A DNA stretch of 44,974 nt from DSOS01 sp035286585 (GTDB lineage Bacteria; Chloroflexota; Anaerolineae; Anaerolineales; UBA4823): positions 1 through 44,974 of the forward strand of contig DATEDC010000026.1 in assembly GCA_035286585.1 (NCBI GenBank), read 5' to 3'. Both the position numbers and the translations under genes were made by a program. Shown here piece by piece: positions 32,276-40,117 of this stretch. A model generated the notes under the pieces. It had not been told where the DNA came from. It was given only the letters and a program-made list of their open reading frames with translations, and ran no database searches. Each line of letters starts with the position of its first letter. Position 1 is the stretch's first letter.

Positions 32276-32983
32276 TTACTCCGTGCTGCTCAACGACTTT
32301 GTTCCCCGAACGTAAATGTAGAAGATACCTTTTCCCAACCTTATCGCCGGGTCATCCAGCAAGAGTGAATAGCCGGTATGATGATCGGACTCAGGGTCTT
32401 GCATTCGCCGCTGTTCCCAAACTGCCTTAACCATTGGCGTCAAGTCCTCGACCTCGATGTCGGTTAAACCAGCCTCTTGCATCCAACTGCGAAAATCATC
32501 CGCGGTGCCCTCGCACAAGTAGTCCAGGCCAATCGTGTTGAGTGCCTGTCGCGCTTCTGGCGAGATGGACCGGGTGACGATTACATCCGTAATCAGCATC
32601 CTGCCGCCGGTCTTGAGCACGCGCGCCATTTCCGGCTGCCCGATCTCAGTGGGCATTGAGGTGGGGAAGATAACGAATTCGCTGATCAGCCCGTCAAACA
32701 TACCCTCCGGCAGGGAAAGCCGAGTTTTTTCAGCCTTGCGAAACTCCAGGAGATGATCCAGGCGTTTCTCGCTTGCCGACCGCCGAGCGGCATCCAGAAG
32801 ATCATCGTTGAGCTCCACGCCCATGATATTCCCCTGGGTCATTCTCTGCGCGAGCCAAAGTGGAATCTCGCCGGCAGCGCTGCACAAGACCAGGATACTT
32901 TTACCATTCAATGGCTCCAGGTCAGCCTGGATCCGTTCCAGGATGGTCGAGAGCTCTTCGATTTCAGATTGGGACCATTGCAT
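32276..32983 (-). CDS. SAM-dependent methyltransferase, class I (second)
   Basis: 235 residues. The SAM-binding core is ILVLCSAAGEIPLWLAQRM (an atypical motif I, CSAAGE rather than GxGxG), GVELNDDLLDAARRSA, and RVLKTGGRMLITDVIV. The tail has MQEAGLTDIEVEDLTP, like UbiE/arsenite methyltransferase relatives. The start has AGAGG upstream. It is probably co-transcribed with the following methyltransferase; no substrate can be named. Confidence 0.85.
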   Translation of the reverse strand: MQWSQSEIEELSTILERIQADLEPLNGKSILVLCSAAGEIPLWLAQRMTQGNIMGVELNDDLLDAARRSASEKRLDHLLEFRKAEKTRLSLPEGMFDGLISEFVIFPTSMPTEIGQPEMARVLKTGGRMLITDVIVTRSISPEARQALNTIGLDYLCEGTADDFRSWMQEAGLTDIEVEDLTPMVKAVWEQRRMQDPESDHHTGYSLLLDDPAIRLGKGIFYIYVRGTKSLSSTE

Positions 32984-33119
32984 TGTAGCCTCTTTATTGA
33001 ATTATAATTGGGCGGCTTATCAATTTACAGCTTGATGTGTGGAGGGCAAGGGCAATGACGAAGCTCGGATCAACGCGCCGCATCCTGGCCCCAAGCCCGG
33101 TGCTATTCAGGACTATGGC

Positions 33120-33674
33120 TTATATCTCGCTTATCCAAATATCTGGGTAATCACGCACCAACCCGGCGCTATCCACAAGCAACTCCGCGGTGAATTGGCC
33201 TCCAGCGCTCTCGTAGCGGTAGCGATCTTGCGTCAGGCGACGATAAGTTTGTTCGAGCTTTTCGAGATCGAGCGAGGGGAACCGCAAAAATGCCGCCTGG
33301 ACGGCTTGTTGTTCGCCGACTTCGAGCGACAGGCGACGGATGGGCAGCGTGTTGGTGGATGGGCTGAAGTTCAAGTCTAGATCGATACAACCGGCGACTG
33401 CGGGACGCTCCACATCATTGAGCCACCAGCGCCCCTCCTCGGAAGCGGTGAGCGCCACCCTAACCCGGCGCTCACCAATCCATCCGAATACCGAGGCGCT
33501 GCTTGTGACCCACTTCTCCGTGCACTGCACGTGATAGTCAAGCCGGCATGGGCTGGAATCGTGGGAAAAAACGGCGACACCCTCGAGATGCCACGCTGAG
33601 TCGCGGAAATCGAGGCGAGCATATTCATGACCAATCAGGTAAAGCCCGCGCCACAGGATTGCCTTGGTAGTCAT
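33120..33674 (-). CDS. Putative glycolipid-binding-like protein
   Basis: 184 residues from the ATG at 33674, chosen because AAGGAG lies 8 nt upstream; the longer ORF to 33785 lacks a site. The sequence is rich in beta-strand pattern (ARLDFRDSAWHLEGVAVF, CRLDYHVQCTEKWVT, RVRVALTASEEGRWWLNDVE) and resembles the putative glycolipid-binding family (PF06475 type) of cytosolic lipid-interacting proteins. The ligand is unknown. Confidence 0.75.
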   Translation of the reverse strand: MTTKAILWRGLYLIGHEYARLDFRDSAWHLEGVAVFSHDSSPCRLDYHVQCTEKWVTSSASVFGWIGERRVRVALTASEEGRWWLNDVERPAVAGCIDLDLNFSPSTNTLPIRRLSLEVGEQQAVQAAFLRFPSLDLEKLEQTYRRLTQDRYRYESAGGQFTAELLVDSAGLVRDYPDIWISEI

Positions 33675-33699
33675 ATACGAACTCCTTAAAACCTCTTGT

Positions 33700-33816
33700 C
33701 TACATGAGATCGAGGTCCAGCTCGCGAACTGCGCTATCGCCAAGACCGAGCCAAACCAGGTAATCCTGCTGGCTGTCGAAATCATGGGCGCAATTTAAGC
33801 ATTTGGTCAGGTTCAA
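33700..33816 (-). CDS. Zn-knuckle-like microprotein (possible 3' part of a frameshifted gene)
   Basis: 38 codons from a TTG overlapping the stop of the ORF before it: TKCLNCAHDFDSQQDYLVWLG, then an acidic tail GDSAVRELDLDLM. The CxxC pair and the clean charged tail look protein-like. If one T were restored at the TATTG junction (33818-33814), this would join in frame to the upstream 20-codon ORF, giving a single protein of 58 residues. Confidence 0.4.
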   Translation of the reverse strand: MNLTKCLNCAHDFDSQQDYLVWLGLGDSAVRELDLDLM

Positions 33817-33875
33817 TAGGCGATGACAGCCCGATCCTCAGGCAGGCGCACATATTGTTCGCGTTCGTACATCAT
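33813..33875 (-). CDS. 20-residue micro-ORF behind the ferredoxin
   Basis: MMYEREQYVRLPEDRAVIAY, starting 7 nt after the ferredoxin stop with AGGGG upstream. It ends in TGA overlapping the next micro-ORF start. It may be independent, or the N-terminus of a 58-residue protein broken by a one-base shift. Confidence 0.4.
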   Translation of the reverse strand: MMYEREQYVRLPEDRAVIAY

Positions 33876-33882
33876 GCAACCC

Positions 33883-34320
33883 CTACGGTTCGTCGGCTGC
33901 AACCCCCTCTCGCCAGCCTTCCCAATAACCTGACCCTTTTGAAAAAAAGTCATAATTTGGCTGGATATCTTCGGTCAGAATGACCACCTCGCCAGCTTTC
34001 AATTCGCGCGTGGCTGGTATGGTTACCTGGTTACCAGCCGCGTTGGTGGCAACAAACGGCTCATCAAAGTCCGGCATTCCAACCGGTTTGCTTTGCCGCT
34101 CTCCTCCCCTGGCGGTATAAGCTGAGGGCACTTCATAATCCGGGAAAATCGCCTCATACGGGCATTGAGGAACGCAGGCGTTGCAATCGATACAGGTATC
34201 CGGATCGATATAAAACCAGGGGTACTCATCTTTCGGCTTGCCCGGAACGATGCATTCCACCGGGCAGACTTCCACGCAGCTTCCATCGCGCAGACACAAA
34301 CTAGTAATGATGTACGTCAT
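33883..34320 (-). CDS. Ferredoxin with two Fe-S clusters and long C-terminal extension
   Basis: 145 residues. The first cluster motif is Cys9-x2-Asp12-x2-Cys15-x3-Cys19-Pro with Cys23, like archaeal ferredoxins with an Asp ligand. The second is Cys43-x2-Cys46-x2-Cys49-x3-Cys53-Pro. Residues 60-145 form an extension with no cysteines, ending GYWEGWREGVAADEP. It carries electrons at low potential in the cytoplasm; the partner enzyme is not encoded here. The start has GGAGGTGA. Confidence 0.92.
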   Translation of the reverse strand: MTYIITSLCLRDGSCVEVCPVECIVPGKPKDEYPWFYIDPDTCIDCNACVPQCPYEAIFPDYEVPSAYTARGGERQSKPVGMPDFDEPFVATNAAGNQVTIPATRELKAGEVVILTEDIQPNYDFFSKGSGYWEGWREGVAADEP

Positions 34321-34392
34321 TCGTCACCTCCAAAACACCTACAAACAACCAATAAAACGAGCAGTAAACTGCATGGTGCATAGACAACTTAA

Positions 34393-34415
34393 GCGACTGC
34401 AAATCAAGCGGTCGC
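34393..34415. promoter_or_regulatory. Imperfect palindrome upstream of the ferredoxin gene
   Basis: GCGACTGC (34393-34400), spacer AAATCAA, GCGGTCGC (34408-34415), with one G-T pair. It lies about 75-95 nt upstream of the ferredoxin start and about 110 nt before the VapBC pair 2 genes. Operator or leader hairpin; direction unknown. Confidence 0.35.
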
Positions 34416-34524
34416 AGTAATGCATTAGGTCTTTTAATATTATAACAAAGCTGACGAGGGGTGCTCCCAGACAAGTTATGGTAAAATTACTTTACATTTC
34501 TTATTCGATCAGGAGAAGTAAAGT

Positions 34525-34737
34525 ATGAGCACGGTGACAATTTCATCAAAATATCAGGTGGTTATTCCCCGCCCGATTCGCGAGCAGTTCAACCTCAAAC
34601 CAGGGCAAAAAATCATGTTCATACCCTACAAAGACACGTTACGGGTGGTGATCGTGCCTCCTATTGAGGAAGCAGAAGGAATGTTTGAGGGCATAGACAG
34701 TGACCCACACCGGGAAAAGGAAGACCGCGAACTATGA
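34525..34737 (+). CDS. AbrB/SpoVT-fold antitoxin, VapB-like (pair 2)
   Basis: 70 residues, about half identical to the antitoxin at 285-494: VTISSKYQVVIPRPIREQFNLKPGQK in the DNA-binding half and an acidic tail, IDSDPHREKEDREL. The ATG has AGGAGAAG upstream, and a TAAAAT box lies at 34482-34487. The stop overlaps the toxin by ATGA. Differences are concentrated in the toxin-binding tail, as expected if the two antitoxins are insulated from each other. Confidence 0.88.
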   Translation: MSTVTISSKYQVVIPRPIREQFNLKPGQKIMFIPYKDTLRVVIVPPIEEAEGMFEGIDSDPHREKEDREL

Positions 34738-35111
34738 ACGTGGTCGATTCTTCTGGCTGGTTAGAGTATTTCGCCAGTGGCATAAACGCGAGTTTTTTTG
34801 CCCCAGTAGTTAAGGATACGGATACCCTGGTCGTGCCGACCGTTTGTATGTACGAAGTATTCAAGCGTCTGTTAGTCGAGCGCGGAGAAGAAGCTGCGCT
34901 ACAAGCTATTGGGATCATGTCACTTGGTATGATCTCCGAATTAACCCGGGAGATCGCCGTCAATGCCGCATACACATCATTTGAGTTTGGGACTGCCATG
35001 GCTGATAGCATCATTCTGGCCACCACACGCTCGTATAAAGCCGCCCTGTGGACACAAGACGCCGATTTCGCGGGTATGAGTGGAGTGCAGTATATCGAGA
35101 AGAAGCGATAG
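34734..35111 (+). CDS. PIN-domain ribonuclease toxin, VapC-like (pair 2)
   Basis: 125 residues with the same acidic residues at the same positions as pair 1: Asp5, Glu41, Asp91 and Asp109. Strong identity at the ends and divergence in the middle (residues 15-32 and 60-90) suggest an old duplication. It appears intact. It ends 80 nt before the tRNA-Glu gene on the opposite strand. Confidence 0.9.
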   Translation: MNVVDSSGWLEYFASGINASFFAPVVKDTDTLVVPTVCMYEVFKRLLVERGEEAALQAIGIMSLGMISELTREIAVNAAYTSFEFGTAMADSIILATTRSYKAALWTQDADFAGMSGVQYIEKKR

Positions 35112-35190
35112 GCAAAAAAACCAAAGTGTCAAGAATATCAACCACTCATCAAATTTAATGCTGATTGCTTCTTGACTCTCCGATTCTTAG

Positions 35191-35263
35191 TGCCCCCACG
35201 GGGATTCGAACCCCGGTTTTGGCCTTGAAAGGGCCACGTCCTGGTCCCCTAGACGATGGGGGC
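35191..35263 (-). tRNA. tRNA-Glu (anticodon UUC)
   Basis: Read on the minus strand: acceptor stem GCCCCCA/TGGGGGC, D arm GTCT...GGAC, anticodon arm TGGCC-CTTTCAA-GGCCA with anticodon TTC at its centre, and T arm CCGGGGTTCGAATCCCCG, with discriminator A. Length 73 nt; the CCA end is not encoded. A good promoter precedes it. Confidence 0.97.
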
Positions 35264-35297
35264 GGGCATAGATATATGGAATTGAATTTGCGGCGGG

Positions 35298-35326
35298 ATT
35301 TTACCACCCCAGGGGCGGAGGGTCAA
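35298..35326 (-). promoter_or_regulatory. Promoter of tRNA-Glu
   Basis: Minus strand: TTGACC (35326-35321), exactly 17-bp spacer, TAAAAT (35303-35298), about 34 nt upstream of the mature tRNA 5' end. Confidence 0.8.
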
Positions 35327-35388
35327 GCAATTCCAAGCCTCACTTTTGGGGCGCTGAAAATTTCCTTCTCAAATACAGGGGGGCGTGG

Positions 35389-35478
35389 TATAATCCGACG
35401 CCGTGCCGTCCCCGGGCGGCTGGCGAAGGACTATGATGCGCCGCGTGCGCTGGATATTTTGGCAAGGAAGTGAGTGGA
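35389..35478 (+). promoter_or_regulatory. rplS promoter -10 and candidate L19 leader
   Basis: TATAAT at 35389-35394 with TGG just before it; the -35 is poor. The following about 80-nt leader contains GCCG-TCCCCGGG-CGGC (hairpin near 35403-35422) before the AAGGAAG ribosome site. Ribosomal L19 leaders that regulate rplS are known in other bacteria; the match here is only positional. Confidence 0.45.
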
Positions 35479-35832
35479 ATGATGAGCGAATTATTGAAAT
35501 CAGTCGAAGCCCCGGTAAACGAGAACATCCCTGAGCTCAACACGGGCGATATGGTAAAGGTGTTTATCCGCATCAAAGAAGGCAACAGCGAGCGCATCCA
35601 GGAGTTTAAGGGAACGGTCATCCGGCAGCGCAACAGCGGCAACAACGCGAATTTCACCGTGCGCAGGATCGCCAGCAATGGGATCGGCGTCGAGCGCACG
35701 TTCTTGACCCGCTCACCGCGGCTCGAGAAGGTGGTTATCGAACGACATTCGCACGTCCGCCGAGCGCAACTGTATTATTTGCGCGATCGGACCGGCAAGC
35801 GCTCCCGCTTGAAACAAAAATTTACCGCCTGA
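35479..35832 (+). CDS. rplS: Ribosomal protein bL19
   Basis: 117 residues from ATG 35479 (GTG 35470 and ATG 35482 are also possible; AAGGAAG best fits one of the ATGs). L19 hallmarks are TGDMVKVFIRIKEGNSERIQEFKGTVI, NFTVRRIASNGIGVERTFLTRSPRLEKV and the basic tail HVRRAQLYYLRDRTGKRSRLKQK. It binds at the 30S-50S interface. It is monocistronic, with a terminator at 35863. The usual neighbours (trmD, rimM, rpsP) are absent here. Confidence 0.96.
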   Translation: MMSELLKSVEAPVNENIPELNTGDMVKVFIRIKEGNSERIQEFKGTVIRQRNSGNNANFTVRRIASNGIGVERTFLTRSPRLEKVVIERHSHVRRAQLYYLRDRTGKRSRLKQKFTA

Positions 35833-35862
35833 TCTGACCCGGAGCCAGGGCGAATTATGGGA

Positions 35863-35897
35863 GGGCGCAGTAACCGTACCCGCGGCTGCGCCCTTTT
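35863..35897 (+). terminator. Intrinsic terminator of rplS
   Basis: GGGCGCAG (35863-35870) and CTGCGCCC (35886-35893) form an 8-bp perfect stem followed by TTTT. Confidence 0.85.
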
Positions 35898-35951
35898 CTC
35901 GTACCGCCCGCCAGCGGAATTCTAAAACCAGCCATCGAATGTGACAAACAC

Positions 35952-36788
35952 TTGAACGCGGATCCAAAATTGGCCCCAATCGGTGTGTTCGACTCCGGCG
36001 TCGGCGGGCTATCCGTCTTGCGAGAGATCCGGCGCCAGCTTCCGGCTGAGAACCTGATCTACCTGGCAGACCAGGCGCACGTGCCCTACGGCCTCAGAAC
36101 GCTGGAAGAGGTGCGCTATTTTTCGAGCCAGATAAGCCGCTACCTGCTGGATCAGAGGGCAAAGCTGATCGTGGTGGCTTGCAACACCGCCTCGGCAGCC
36201 GCGCTGCATGATTTGCGAGCTGCCTTTCCAGAAACGTCATTTGTGGGCATGGAGCCAGCGGTCAAGCCGGCGGCGGAGACCACCCGCAGCGGGGTGGTGG
36301 GTGTGCTGGCGACCCCGGCGACTTTTCAGGGAGCCTTGTACGCCTCGGTGGTGGAGCGCTTCGCCCAGGGAGTCAGGCTGATCCAGGATACCTGCCCGGG
36401 GCTGGTTGGGCAGATCGAGGTCGGCTTTCTAGATGGGGCAGAGACCCGCCTCATCCTGGAGAAATCCTTAGCGCCCATGCTGGCTGAAGGGATAGACACC
36501 ATCGTCCTGGGGTGCACGCATTACCCGTTCGTGATCCCCTTCATCCAGGAGATCGCCGGTCCGCAGGTGCGGGTGATCGACCCTGCTCCGGCCGTGACAC
36601 GCCAGGTCGGGAGGGTTTTGGCGGGCCGGGGGCTGCTCAACCCCGGGGAACAACCCGGAGACCTGCGCTGCCTGACCAGCGGCGACCCGGCTAAACTGCA
36701 GGCGCTGCTGCCGCAACTGATCGGCGAGAGCTGCGATGTTCGCGGTCTGCAATGGAGAGCTTCAAGCCTGGATTCGGCTCCTAATTGA
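35952..36788 (+). CDS. murI: Glutamate racemase
   Basis: 278 residues; interconverts L- and D-glutamate for peptidoglycan. Key features are FDSGVGGLSVLREI with Asp14, VVACNTASAAAL with catalytic Cys77, and LGCTHYPFVIPFI with catalytic Cys188. The only reasonable start is TTG at 35952, with no obvious ribosome site. It is convergent with the split-barrel gene: the two stops overlap by 8 bp. Its presence implies a peptidoglycan-type wall, consistent with the LCP protein. Confidence 0.95.
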   Translation: MNADPKLAPIGVFDSGVGGLSVLREIRRQLPAENLIYLADQAHVPYGLRTLEEVRYFSSQISRYLLDQRAKLIVVACNTASAAALHDLRAAFPETSFVGMEPAVKPAAETTRSGVVGVLATPATFQGALYASVVERFAQGVRLIQDTCPGLVGQIEVGFLDGAETRLILEKSLAPMLAEGIDTIVLGCTHYPFVIPFIQEIAGPQVRVIDPAPAVTRQVGRVLAGRGLLNPGEQPGDLRCLTSGDPAKLQALLPQLIGESCDVRGLQWRASSLDSAPN

Positions 36789-37356
36789 GCCATTCTTGGC
36801 TCAGGGGAGGCCAGTCCGGGCTCTGTTCGGCCTGCTCGGGCCAGTTGCGCTTGCCGCTCCAGCTTTCGATGGCTATAGCATAGACGGAGGTGCGCTTGAG
36901 CTCCTGGTCCGTGATCGGGCGGTAATCCTTGCCGGGCGTCATCTCGGGGAAGTACTTTTGGATCAGGCCGTATAACGCGCGGCGTTTCGCTTCGAGTTCT
37001 TCCAGCAGGCGTACCTTTCCGAAAACGATCACGCTCTCGTACTGGATGCTGAATTCCAGAGCGACGTTAGAGGGCAGCAGCCTGCCAGAACGGCTGGCAG
37101 CAAAGCACACCTGGGGATGGCACTCGGCGTTGGCGCGCACCCGCCCGATGACGTTGGAATGAAAATATAGCTCATGCCTGGATGGGTCATACCAGAAGGT
37201 GGAGGGGTTGATAAAAGGCTGCTCATCCCAGCGGGTGGCGATATAACCCACCTGGGCATGGAGTAAAAAATGGCGGATCCAATCGTCATCACAGGCGTTT
37301 TCCGGTCTGCGCTGCGCATTGGCGGGGGTGTGGGTGAGAGCGTAGTTTTTTGGCAT
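36781..37356 (-). CDS. FMN-binding split-barrel protein (pyridoxamine 5'-phosphate oxidase-like)
   Basis: 191 residues. The fold is suggested by HAQVGYIATRWDEQPFINPSTFWYDPSRHELYFHSNVIGRV and HPQVCFAASRSGRLLP, then YESVIVFGKVRLLEE, similar to the NimA/pyridoxamine oxidase group. It would bind FMN and reduce an unknown substrate. It is 51 nt after the CYTH gene and may be the last gene of that long minus-strand run. Confidence 0.85.
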   Translation of the reverse strand: MPKNYALTHTPANAQRRPENACDDDWIRHFLLHAQVGYIATRWDEQPFINPSTFWYDPSRHELYFHSNVIGRVRANAECHPQVCFAASRSGRLLPSNVALEFSIQYESVIVFGKVRLLEELEAKRRALYGLIQKYFPEMTPGKDYRPITDQELKRTSVYAIAIESWSGKRNWPEQAEQSPDWPPLSQEWLN

Positions 37357-37407
37357 CCTGATTTTCCAATGGATTAGAGATGAATGTTTGCCGGGGGGAG
37401 AGACGAT

Positions 37408-38022
37408 TCACAGGTCGGCGGGGCGGAATCCGAGGAGCGACCAGTCCACATCCAAGCCAGCGAAATTGGCGAAGCTCAGGTCACGGAAGGTGAAACTGTA
37501 GACGCCGCGCAGTTTATCGAACAGCAAGGTATAGCTATCCAGGAGGCGCCTCTCCCAATCCATGCCCAGGTGAGCGCTCGTAGAGCGGATCAGCTCGGGA
37601 TCGGGGCCTTCAATTTCGGCGAAACTGCCGTAGGGCATTTCATCGAGCAGTACCTGCACGCCCCGCCAGGCATAAGTGGTGCGGTATTTCTCATACATCA
37701 CGAATACCTGGTAGCCGAGGGCTTCGAGCAGAGCCTGGGCAGCCGGATAGTCGCTGACGGTGAACTCGATCTCGCGCCGCTTGCGCACACCGCTCTCGGT
37801 CTCGCCGGGGCCTTTGTAAGTGATGGTGGTCTGGTGATCCCTGCGCAGGCGCAGCACCTGGGAGTGTGACGCCAGGGCGCCATCCGGAGTGTCGAAGCGC
37901 AGGTTGATTTCGTGGACGCGAGGGTGGAGCAATTGGGCGCCGAGCTCTCCCAGCCTATCTTCGAATGCGGTGAGCGTGGAGAGCAGGAATTTGACTTCGA
38001 GTTCGTGACCAGCGCTGTTCAT
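37408..38022 (-). CDS. CYTH-domain protein (class IV adenylate cyclase / triphosphatase fold)
   Basis: 204 residues. The metal/phosphate tunnel starts with the ExExK motif HELEVKFLL, followed by INLRFDTPDGALASHSQVLRLR, TYKGPGE and RREIEFTV, and a late VLLDEMPYGSFAEIEGP. The family includes CyaB, thiamine triphosphatase and polyphosphatases; the substrate cannot be told. The ATG directly follows the stop of the biotinyl carrier gene (TAG-ATG). Confidence 0.9.
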   Translation of the reverse strand: MNSAGHELEVKFLLSTLTAFEDRLGELGAQLLHPRVHEINLRFDTPDGALASHSQVLRLRRDHQTTITYKGPGETESGVRKRREIEFTVSDYPAAQALLEALGYQVFVMYEKYRTTYAWRGVQVLLDEMPYGSFAEIEGPDPELIRSTSAHLGMDWERRLLDSYTLLFDKLRGVYSFTFRDLSFANFAGLDVDWSLLGFRPADL

Positions 38023-38520
38023 CTAAATAACGCTGAGCAGCGTCTGGCGCTGCTCGACGCTGTCGCCGGTCTTGATCCGCACCCGGGCGACGGTGCCCGG
38101 GCGGGGGGATTTCAGCTCGTTTTGCATTTTCATCGATTCGAGGATGACCAGCACATCCCCTTTTTCCACCGGCTGGCCTTCGCGCACCGGGACGCTGACC
38201 ACCAGACCAGGCATGGGGGCGCGGAGGAGGAACTCCTCACGCTCGGCAACTCGACCGCCGGAAGCCAGGCGCAGGCGTTTCTCGCGCTCGTCCTCCACGG
38301 TAGCCGGGTAGAGGTTGCCGTGGAGAAGCACTTGCAGGCCTTCTTCAGTGGCATACACATAGGATTCAAAGGATTGCTCGTCGAGCAAAAGCGAATAGAC
38401 GGGCTGGTCGCTGACCGAGTCGAAATCCACGTTGTATTCAACGCCATCCACGATCACGCGGCGATCGTCCAGGATCTCAACCAGATATTCGCGCTCTCCA
38501 ATGGTGGTAATGTACCTCAT
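38023..38520 (-). CDS. Biotin carboxyl carrier protein of an acyl-CoA carboxylase
   Basis: 165 residues. Residues about 95-165 form a biotinyl domain with APMPGLVVSVPVREGQPVEKG and the biotin site ESMKM (biotinylated Lys131). The N-terminal half (EYLVEILDDRRVIVDGVEYNVDF) resembles the linker part of methylcrotonyl/propionyl-CoA carboxylase alpha chains. It starts 7 nt after the biotin carboxylase stop, so the two behave like a split alpha subunit. The carboxyltransferase beta subunit is not in the window. Confidence 0.92.
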   Translation of the reverse strand: MRYITTIGEREYLVEILDDRRVIVDGVEYNVDFDSVSDQPVYSLLLDEQSFESYVYATEEGLQVLLHGNLYPATVEDEREKRLRLASGGRVAEREEFLLRAPMPGLVVSVPVREGQPVEKGDVLVILESMKMQNELKSPRPGTVARVRIKTGDSVEQRQTLLSVI

Positions 38521-38527
38521 GTTGAGC

Positions 38528-40042
38528 TCACCTCTGCATCCGCTCCCAGCGGCTGATCCATTTCCAGTTGCTGGTGTCGCGCTCGTTGCGCTGGATGATG
38601 TGGGCGGCGCGCTGGGTTTGCCGGTGAGCGACCAGCGTGGCGATGATGGCGGCGATCTCGGGGCGGGTTAATTTGCCCTCTTCTGCGTCACCCATGGAAA
38701 AGCGCTCCTCCACAAAGCGCGTGTCGTACTGCCCGCCCATGAAGCGGTGCGAATCCATCAGCCTTTGGTGGAAGGGGACATTGGTGCGAACGCCGACGAT
38801 CTTATACTCTTCCAGGGCGCGGCGCATGCGCAACACCGCTTCGGCGCGCGTCTCTCCCCAGACGATGAGCTTAGAGATCAGCGAGTCGTAATAGGGGGAG
38901 ATTTCAAAACCGGGATACACCCCCGTATCCACGCGCACGCCAGGACCGGTGGGCAGCAGGCTGTGAGTGATGCGCCCGGTGGAGGGCAGGAAGTTGTTGT
39001 ACGGGTCCTCTGCGTTGATGCGGCACTCAATCGCCCAGCCTTTTAGCTGGACGTTTTCCTGGCTGTAGCGCATCTGCCGCCCCCTGGCGATGCGTATCTG
39101 CTCTTTGACGATGTCCACGCCTGTGACCATCTCGGTAACCGAGTGTTCCACCTGCAGGCGGGTGTTCATCTCCAGGAAGTAATAGTTTTTATCTTTATCC
39201 ACCAGGAATTCGATGGTGCCGGCGTTGACATAGCCAACAGCCTGCGCAGCACGCACAGCCACCTGTCCCATGCGCTGGCGCGTCTCCTCGTCGTCCCCGA
39301 TGAAAGGCGAAGGCGATTCTTCGAGCAGCTTCTGGTGGCGGCGCTGCAGGGAGCATTCGCGCTCTCCCAGATGGATCACATTGCCATGCGAATCTGCCAG
39401 GATCTGGAATTCGATGTGACGGGCGCCCTCGAGCAGCTTTTCCAGGTACACATTGCCATCGCCAAAGGCGGCTTCGGCCTCGCGGCGGGCAGCAGCGAGC
39501 AAGCCGGGCATCTCCTCGAGATTATTCACCTCGCGCATGCCCTTGCCGCCTCCGCCGGCTGTGGCTTTGATCAATAAGGGGAAGCCGATGTTGGGCGCAA
39601 GAGCGAGCAAATCCTCATCTCTCAAGGCGCCCTCGCCCTCTGTTCCGGGCACAACCGGCACGCCGGCGCGGGCGACGGTGGCGCGGGCAACGGCTTTATC
39701 GCCCATGGCTGCAATGGAGGAGGGCTTGGGGCCGATGAACGCCAATCCTGCCTGGTGGCAGGCTTCGGCGAAATCGGCACGCTCGGCGAGAAAGCCATAA
39801 CCCGGGTGGATGGCTCCTGCCTCGGACTTTTTGGCTATGGAGATGATTTTATCGCTGCGCAGATATGATTCTCGAGAGGGGGGCGGGCCGAGCAGGTAAG
39901 CTTCGTCGGCGTAGCGCACATGCAGCGCCTGCCGGTCGGCCTCGGAATACACCGCCACAGTTTGCATCCCCAACTCGCGGCAGGCGCGGATAATCCGGAC
40001 GGCGATCTCACCCCGGTTGGCGATCAATACTTTATTGAACAT
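38528..40042 (-). CDS. Biotin carboxylase (acetyl/propionyl/methylcrotonyl-CoA carboxylase subunit)
   Basis: 504 residues with the complete ATP-grasp biotin carboxylase: FNKVLIANRGEIAVRIIRAC, the HPGYGFLAE segment, glycine-rich TAGGGGKGM, ECSLQRRHQKLLEE and FLEMNTRLQVEHSVTE. It carboxylates biotin on the adjacent carrier using bicarbonate and ATP. The extra C-terminal segment (residues about 450-504) is Arg-rich. The acyl-CoA substrate is set by the missing carboxyltransferase; a methylcrotonyl or propionyl role would fit the acyl-CoA genes upstream. Confidence 0.94.
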   Translation of the reverse strand: MFNKVLIANRGEIAVRIIRACRELGMQTVAVYSEADRQALHVRYADEAYLLGPPPSRESYLRSDKIISIAKKSEAGAIHPGYGFLAERADFAEACHQAGLAFIGPKPSSIAAMGDKAVARATVARAGVPVVPGTEGEGALRDEDLLALAPNIGFPLLIKATAGGGGKGMREVNNLEEMPGLLAAARREAEAAFGDGNVYLEKLLEGARHIEFQILADSHGNVIHLGERECSLQRRHQKLLEESPSPFIGDDEETRQRMGQVAVRAAQAVGYVNAGTIEFLVDKDKNYYFLEMNTRLQVEHSVTEMVTGVDIVKEQIRIARGRQMRYSQENVQLKGWAIECRINAEDPYNNFLPSTGRITHSLLPTGPGVRVDTGVYPGFEISPYYDSLISKLIVWGETRAEAVLRMRRALEEYKIVGVRTNVPFHQRLMDSHRFMGGQYDTRFVEERFSMGDAEEGKLTRPEIAAIIATLVAHRQTQRAAHIIQRNERDTSNWKWISRWERMQR

Positions 40043-40117
40043 GTGGCGTCCCTTTCCTTGGATTTTGACCGGTCTCTATCCTACCATCAGGCCAATTTTT
40101 CTACAAGACCAGGGAAA

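Noticed and set aside
34393..34415. Palindrome as a terminator
   Set aside because: No T-run on either side; kept only as a possible operator or leader hairpin.
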